The translations under genes and the position numbers were made by a program. Positions 12,862-13,062 of a DNA stretch of 13,062 nucleotides are shown here, piece after piece. This DNA comes from Brevibacterium picturae. Lineage in GTDB: Bacteria; Actinomycetota; Actinomycetes; Actinomycetales; Brevibacteriaceae. Below the pieces are notes generated by a model. The model had not been told where the DNA came from. It did no database searches and saw nothing but the letters and a program-made list of their open reading frames with translations. Positions within the stretch are counted from its first letter, which is position 1. Each line of letters begins with the position of its first letter. Where the stretch lies: the NCBI RefSeq assembly GCF_030453725.1, contig NZ_JAKDJU010000086.1, positions 1 to 13,062 of the forward strand, written 5' to 3'.

Positions 12862-13062
12862 AGGTAGATTCTGGCTCTGACGAGCTGGTACTCTCCACCG
12901 CCGTTGAAGACCTTTGTAGCCAGGAGGCCGTCGATAGTCCTCGCCACTCGTCGGGCCGGATCTGTCCCGGTAGTGGCGGTCCCGAACTTGATCGCACGGC
13001 GGGCAGAAGGGACTGATGCAAGGAGAGGTGACAATCGGGGTGTCACGCTGCGAGTGCAGGTG
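12840..13062 (-). CDS. Possible 3' end of a convergent gene, cut by the window edge
   Basis: From the right edge to a stop at 12840-12842, one minus-strand frame is open for 73 codons. It is rich in codons favoured by GC-rich actinobacteria (ATC, AAG, TTC, GTC, CTC, TAC). The peptide contains SARRAIKFGTATTGTDPARR, then VARTIDGLLATKV and GGGEYQLVRARI. I do not recognise it. It would overlap the FMN reductase gene by 22 bases tail to tail. An internal GTG at 13046 would give a 68-residue protein, but no ribosome binding site is evident, so a truncated larger gene is more likely if it is real at all. No other gene is visible after 12861. Confidence 0.3.
   Translation of the reverse strand, partial: TCTRSVTPRLSPLLASVPSARRAIKFGTATTGTDPARRVARTIDGLLATKVFNGGGEYQLVRARIYLHPRGWA
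12847..12860. repeat. 14-base perfect palindrome over the FMN reductase stop
   Basis: CACCCGCGCGGGTG at 12847-12860 reads the same on both strands and includes most of the TGA stop. As RNA it could form a 5-bp GC-rich hairpin with a 4-base loop at the end of the nrd operon. There is no T-tract, so it is at best a weak bidirectional terminator. Confidence 0.35.

Noticed and set aside
1..13062. tRNA, rRNA, CRISPR array or toxin-antitoxin genes
   Set aside because: I saw no cloverleaf, rRNA-like stretch, regularly spaced repeat series or paired small toxin/antitoxin genes.

Overview
The window looks like chromosome of a high-GC Gram-positive actinobacterium. The coding strands are GC-rich, GTG starts and 4-base ATGA/GTGA gene overlaps are common, and the protein types fit: a YibE/F-like membrane protein, a secreted PGRP-type amidase and two DtxR-family regulators. 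Brevibacterium or a close relative is my guess for the genus; nothing here proves it.

Layout. Bases 1-915 are mobile-element debris: paired TGTCTC motifs like those bound by serine recombinases, then the decayed 3' end of an IS3-family transposase on the minus strand. Next come a YibE/F-like membrane protein (916-2052, +), a 435-base gene-free stretch, and a secreted peptidoglycan amidase with an unexpected four-cysteine cluster (2488-4029, +). A manganese section follows. mntR (4104-4790, +) is convergent with a minus-strand operon that reads, in transcription order, Mn-type solute-binding lipoprotein (8015-7083), ATPase (7086-6346), permease (6349-5456) and a second DtxR-like protein (to 4809). 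Upstream of that operon on the same strand lies an unrecognised 81-residue gene (8373-8128). Diverging to the right is nrdI-nrdE-nrdF plus an NAD(P)H-dependent FMN reductase gene (8551-12861, +). The last 200 bases may hold the 3' end of a convergent gene.

Main result. The NrdF is not an ordinary Mn/Fe class Ib radical subunit. Three metal-ligand glutamates of the family are replaced by Gln120, Ser180 and Lys214 at exactly the expected spacing, while Asp89, His123, His217 and the radical Tyr127 remain. This is the QSK signature of class Ie ribonucleotide reductase, the metal-free enzyme whose radical sits on a tyrosine converted to DOPA with the help of NrdI. The neighbouring FMN reductase is a natural candidate for reducing NrdI.

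The metal-free reductase diverges from a manganese-uptake locus. Between them, at 8415-8462, is a 48-base imperfect palindrome (19 of 24 half-site positions match). It holds two copies of a TTCGGTACACCGAA-like operator and two overlapping, opposed promoters with 16-base spacers. I infer a shared switch that turns on manganese uptake and the manganese-independent reductase together, probably under metal or oxidative stress. The second DtxR-like regulator has lost every canonical metal ligand, so it would need another signal. Which regulator binds the palindrome is unknown.
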